DNA of 64,000 nucleotides, from NCBI RefSeq assembly GCF_023718305.1, contig NZ_QEYO01000016.1:52747-116746 (forward strand), written 5' to 3'. Position 1 is the stretch's first letter. Each line of letters opens with the position of its first letter. This document shows, piece after piece, positions 60,318-64,000 of the stretch. The position numbers and the translations under genes are program-made. The DNA comes from Gramella sp. AN32 (lineage in GTDB: Bacteria > Bacteroidota > Bacteroidia > Flavobacteriales > Flavobacteriaceae). The notes under the pieces are model-generated. The model ran no database searches. It was not told the DNA's origin and was given only the letters and a program-made list of their open reading frames with translations.

Positions 60318-63300
60318 TTACAAGCCCAATAAGGCTTCAATTACTATGATGGACTGTTTATATTGATAAAGTGTGTTTAAATATTCTGTCTGAATACTAT
60401 TCGCCAAAGTGAGGTTTTGCAGGTATTGGGCATAAGAAACATTACCGCTCTTAAAGCTCTTTTCAGAATTATCAATAATGAGTTCCGCTTGTGGCAGCGC
60501 TTCATTTTGATAGTAATTTAAAGTACCTTGAAGTTTATAATATTCCTGCAACAAGTTTTGTAACTCCCCTTCCAATTGGGTCTGGTTCAGTTCAATTTGA
60601 GATTGGGCGATATCCTCTTCAATTTTTGCAGCCTTGATCTTGGAACGGTGTCCTCCAGGGAAAATGGGAATTGCGATACCTACCTGAAAAGAAGAGAACC
60701 TGTCATCGTTACCAAAATTTTGGTTTGCTATACCGCTATTTTGAACACCATTGAAGGTTTGGCTGTTATAACCGAACATTAAATCCGGTAAAAGTTGGTT
60801 CCTTTCCACATTGGTCTCCCGTTCCCTTACCTCTAGCTGTTGTTTTAAATAAACGTAGAACGGACTTTGTTCCACAGATTGGCTTTCAATATCCATATTT
60901 ATCTCCCGAGGAACCAGCTCAGCACCTGTTACATTAATATTGTCATTTATGTTCAATAAAACCTGTAAGCGTTTTTTGGCGATTCTAATATCGGCCGCAT
61001 TCTGTTGAAGCTTGTTCTTTATCTGCATCGATTGTGTGGCCGAGGTCACACTTTCCAGTTTTGTGGATTCGCCCGTTTTATAACGCATCGAGCTTGATCT
61101 GTCCAGATTGCTGTAAAGGCTATCTTGACGCTGCAACAGATGTTTATTCTCCATTAAGAACATATACCTTAAATAGGCCGATTTTACATCTGCAATCAGT
61201 TCATTTTCTTCTATGATCTTAAGTTGCTCACTGCTATTGACCCTGGCTTTCGCCAACTTGAACTGACTGGTGTAAACCGTAGGGAAATTGATTCGCTGGG
61301 TAACCCCATACAGATTATCCTTTAGCGTGGGCGTATTGAATTCACCGTTTGAATAGGAAAATTCTGTTTTGGGAATGGTTATCGCACCATACTTTCCTGT
61401 TTCCTGAACCTCAATTTCATATTGCGCGATCTTCATCCGGTTATTGTTCTGTAATGCAATTTCAATGGCCTGCTCTAAAGTAAGTTCCCGCTCCTGCACC
61501 TGATCCATTTCTTGTGCCTGAAGTTGCATTGCCGGAAAGAACAGTCCGCCGATCACGATCAAAGTGGTGGCTATTTGCTTTTTCCCGAAATTGGACCTAG
61601 CTTTTCTGTCGGTAAAATAGATGTACAAAACGGGCAGTACAATAAGGGTCAATGCTGTAGCCGTAATTAAACCACCTATTACAACAGTAGCCAATGGCCG
61701 CTGTACCTCTGCACCTGAAGATGTTGATATTGCCATAGGCAAAAACCCTAAGGCGGCTACGGTGGCTGTCATTAATACCGGTCTCAGTCTCACACTTGTC
61801 CCTTTACGAACACGTTCATAAATATCTGTAACCCCTTCTTCTTTGAGCCTGTTGAATTCTGCGATAAGTACAATTCCATTTAAAACGGCAACCCCGAACA
61901 ACGCAATGAACCCGACCCCAGCTGAAATACTGAAAGGTAGATCTCGTATTAAAAGAGCAAAAACACCTCCAATGGCCGATAAAGGGATCGCCGTAAAAAT
62001 GAGCAAACCTTGTTTTAAGGAACCAAAAGCAAAATAGAGCAAAATTAAAATCAGCAACAAGGCTACTGGTAGAGCGATCATTAAGCGTTGATTGGCCTCT
62101 TTTAAATTCTGAAATTGACCGCCATAGGTTACATAATAACCTGGTGGCATATCAACATTAGAAGCCATAATTTGTTTGATATCCTCAATAATACTTTGAA
62201 CATCCCTGTCACGTACATTGAAGCCGACCATAACCCGACGTTTTGCATTATCCCGTTGTATCTGGACGGGGCCAGGCTCAAAGGATACATTGGCAACCTC
62301 ACTAAGTGGGATCTGTTGGCCTTCAGGAGTACCTATGTATAGGTTTTCAACATCGGTTATATCGCCACGGCTTTCTTCTTGCAGACGTACTACGAGGTCG
62401 AAACGCCTTTCCCCTTCAAATACCATTCCCGCTACTTTTCCGGCGAAACCGGTTTCGATAGCGGTATTTATATCCGCTACATTCAAGCCATATTGCGCAA
62501 TTTTATCACGGTTTAATTCAATCTTGATTTGAGGTAAACCAGTAATCTCTTCCACATATAAATCGTTGACCCCTTCAACGGACCTTATCTTTCCGCCAAC
62601 ATTATTGGCCAAATCAGAAAGAACATTAAGGTCTTCCCCATAAATTTTGAGTACCACATCCTGTTTTGCCCCGGTCAAGAGTTCATTGAACCGCATTTGT
62701 ATGGGTTGTTGAAAACTAAAAGTGGCATTGGGGATTACCGATAGGGATTCCTGCATTTGCGCAATTAATTCCTCCCGTTCTATGTCGTTTCCTTCTGGTG
62801 AGAGAATGATCATCATATCACCCGCTTCAATGGGCATAGGGTCTGTTGGGATTTCCCCCGAACCGATTTTGTTGACCACTTGCAATACTTCATCTGGATA
62901 TTCTTTTAATAATATAGTTTGCGCCTTCTGAGAAACATCAATCATTTGGTCAATGGAACTTCCAACAGGAACTCGTGTCTCTACTGCAAAATCCCCTTCG
63001 TCCAACTGCGGAATAAACTCGCCTCCCATATTGGCAAATACTACTAGTGTAACAACAAATAATCCTATGGCCAATCCAATTACCAAAAGTTTTGCGTGAA
63101 GCGCAGCTTTTATAATAGGATTATAAATTCGCTGAAAGAAATCCATCATTTTATCAGAAAAATTTCTTTTATGTTCCGTCTTTCGACCGAGTACCAGAGC
63201 AGACATCATAGGAACATAGGTAAGCGATAAAATCAATGCGCCTAGAATAGCAAACATTACCGTTTGCGCCATGGGGTGAAACATTTTCCCAGCTACCCCA

Positions 63301-64000
63301 GTCAATGCCAAAATAGGTAGATATACAATTAGAATAATTATTTGCCCGAATGCTGCAGAATTCATCATTTTTCCAGCAGATCGTTTCACTTCGGTATCCA
63401 TCTGTTCAGAAGATAGCTTTTCAACACCTGCATACTTCTTTTTACCGGTATGGATCCCGAACATGACAGATTCAACAATAATTACCGCTCCATCTACGAT
63501 AAGGCCAAAGTCTATAGCACCCAAACTCATCAGGTTCCCCGAGACTCCAAAAAGGTTCATCATTGATATTGCAAAAAGCATTGAAAGAGGTATAACGGAA
63601 GCCACGATCAATCCACCCCTTAAGTTCCCCAGAAAGAGGATTAACACAAAAATCACAATTAACGCCCCCTCCGTAAGGTTGGTGGTTACCGTTCCTATCG
63701 CGCGATCCACCAATTTTTTCCGATCCAGGTAGGGCTCAATGGTCACTCCTTCTGGTAAAGTTTCCTTAATCTGTTCAATTTTATCCTTAACAGCATTTAT
63801 AACTGCAGAAGAGTTTGCTCCTTTTAACATCATCACAATTCCCGTAACCACTTCGCCTTCTCCGTTTCGAGTAGCAGCTCCATATCGAACTCCGTGACCG
63901 AATTGAACTTTAGCAACATCCCTAACAAGTATTGGTGTTCCATTACTCACTTTAACAACTATCTTCTCTAGCTCTTGCAAATTATTCACGAGGCCTTCAC
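60318..64000 (-). CDS. czcA: CzcA-type heavy-metal RND pump fused to TolC/CzcC-like domain, 5' truncated
   Basis: A proton-driven pump for divalent cations, truncated by the right edge (the first visible in-frame codons read EGLVNNLQELEKIV, so the N-terminus is outside). The visible RND part (about 800 residues) has LGAIDFGLIVDGAVIIVE, the DFGxxxDG signature of Zn/Co/Ni/Cd-type (HME1-3) pumps rather than CusA, and ends DRKARSN. A signal-peptide-like helix IATTLIVIGGLFFPAMQLQAQ leads into ~415 residues of TolC/CzcC-like outer-membrane factor (LTLEQAIEIALQNNNRMKIAQYEIEVQ, then VGIAIPIFPGGHRSKIKAAKI). So one polypeptide carries inner- and outer-membrane parts. Such fusions are known in Bacteroidota. 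Confidence 0.92.
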   Translation of the reverse strand, partial: EGLVNNLQELEKIVVKVSNGTPILVRDVAKVQFGHGVRYGAATRNGEGEVVTGIVMMLKGANSSAVINAVKDKIEQIKETLPEGVTIEPYLDRKKLVDRAIGTVTTNLTEGALIVIFVLILFLGNLRGGLIVASVIPLSMLFAISMMNLFGVSGNLMSLGAIDFGLIVDGAVIIVESVMFGIHTGKKKYAGVEKLSSEQMDTEVKRSAGKMMNSAAFGQIIILIVYLPILALTGVAGKMFHPMAQTVMFAILGALILSLTYVPMMSALVLGRKTEHKRNFSDKMMDFFQRIYNPIIKAALHAKLLVIGLAIGLFVVTLVVFANMGGEFIPQLDEGDFAVETRVPVGSSIDQMIDVSQKAQTILLKEYPDEVLQVVNKIGSGEIPTDPMPIEAGDMMIILSPEGNDIEREELIAQMQESLSVIPNATFSFQQPIQMRFNELLTGAKQDVVLKIYGEDLNVLSDLANNVGGKIRSVEGVNDLYVEEITGLPQIKIELNRDKIAQYGLNVADINTAIETGFAGKVAGMVFEGERRFDLVVRLQEESRGDITDVENLYIGTPEGQQIPLSEVANVSFEPGPVQIQRDNAKRRVMVGFNVRDRDVQSIIEDIKQIMASNVDMPPGYYVTYGGQFQNLKEANQRLMIALPVALLLILILLYFAFGSLKQGLLIFTAIPLSAIGGVFALLIRDLPFSISAGVGFIALFGVAVLNGIVLIAEFNRLKEEGVTDIYERVRKGTSVRLRPVLMTATVAALGFLPMAISTSSGAEVQRPLATVVIGGLITATALTLIVLPVLYIYFTDRKARSNFGKKQIATTLIVIGGLFFPAMQLQAQEMDQVQERELTLEQAIEIALQNNNRMKIAQYEIEVQETGKYGAITIPKTEFSYSNGEFNTPTLKDNLYGVTQRINFPTVYTSQFKLAKARVNSSEQLKIIEENELIADVKSAYLRYMFLMENKHLLQRQDSLYSNLDRSSSMRYKTGESTKLESVTSATQSMQIKNKLQQNAADIRIAKKRLQVLLNINDNINVTGAELVPREINMDIESQSVEQSPFYVYLKQQLEVRERETNVERNQLLPDLMFGYNSQTFNGVQNSGIANQNFGNDDRFSSFQVGIAIPIFPGGHRSKIKAAKIEEDIAQSQIELNQTQLEGELQNLLQEYYKLQGTLNYYQNEALPQAELIIDNSEKSFKSGNVSYAQYLQNLTLANSIQTEYLNTLYQYKQSIIVIEALLGL

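Noticed and set aside
1..64000. CRISPR arrays, riboswitches, insertion sequences, prophage, replication origin
   Set aside because: None recognised: no regularly spaced repeats, transposase, integrase, phage genes, dnaA-box cluster or conserved riboswitch element seen by reading.

Overview
The window reads as chromosomal DNA of a marine-type Flavobacteriaceae bacterium (phylum Bacteroidota), of the Gramella/Christiangramella, Salegentibacter or Zunongwangia kind. The evidence is AT-rich DNA; promoters of the Bacteroidota form TTTG-N19-21-TAnnTTTG; a TonB-dependent receptor with a carboxypeptidase-like N-terminal domain; many families largely confined to the phylum (DUF4290, DUF5916, TIGR02757, BatA-like); and the lack of clear Shine-Dalgarno sequences. 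The genus is inferred from overall resemblance only. No CRISPR array, rRNA, insertion sequence or integrase was seen.

Layout. 1-1.2 kb: 3' part of aroB and a small acidic protein. 1.3-7.8 kb (minus strand): DJ-1/PfpI protein, a tightly overlapping ppc-dinB-yihY operon, an Lrp/AsnC regulator and an M14 carboxypeptidase. The carboxypeptidase faces an XRE regulator across a spacer holding several copies of a TTACAATTGTAA palindrome. 8.5-15.7 kb: a lipoprotein, then a parE-(membrane protein)-parC-mscL operon and ychF. 15.8-24.8 kb: S9 prolyl oligopeptidase, trehalose synthase fused to a degenerate maltokinase domain, two secreted proteins and an AraC regulator. 24.8-30.2 kb: ferredoxin, LuxC-like acyl-CoA reductase, serC-serA (serine synthesis) and four small conserved proteins. 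30.3-37.4 kb: probable metal-uptake TonB receptor, msrA-folE, a DUF5916 outer-membrane protein and a LolD-like ATPase. 37.4-44.9 kb: TIGR02757, two tandem soluble GAF histidine kinases, a BatA-like protein, a dihydroorotase-like protein without its metal ligands, a small membrane protein and an esterase. 44.9-56.7 kb: MBL hydrolase, a very conserved protein of unknown function, DUF4290-murA, DUF493, AAA ATPase-recQ-fmt, HU, YqgE, a class IV aminotransferase and a START-like protein.

At 56.87 kb a tRNA-Met(CAT) gene with an unusual T-loop marks a change of character. After about 550 bp without a credible gene comes a heavy-metal efflux cluster on the minus strand, running off the right edge. 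It holds a thioredoxin-like 2Fe-2S ferredoxin, an MFS exporter, a CzcB-type adaptor and a CzcA pump with a C-terminal TolC/CzcC-like fusion. This has the look of an accessory island beside a tRNA gene, although no integrase or att repeat is visible.

Most of the window is ordinary housekeeping DNA. The points most worth a second look are: the operator array at 7.8-8.1 kb; loss of the metal-binding residues in the maltokinase half of the trehalose synthase; the A54/T58 swap in the tRNA-Met T-loop; the metal-less dihydroorotase paralogue; Asp in place of the catalytic Cys in MurA; His-to-Asp in the PEP carboxylase active-site loop; and the signal-peptide-like segment inside the CzcA-CzcC fusion. 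Nothing here amounts to a clear, wholly new multi-gene system.
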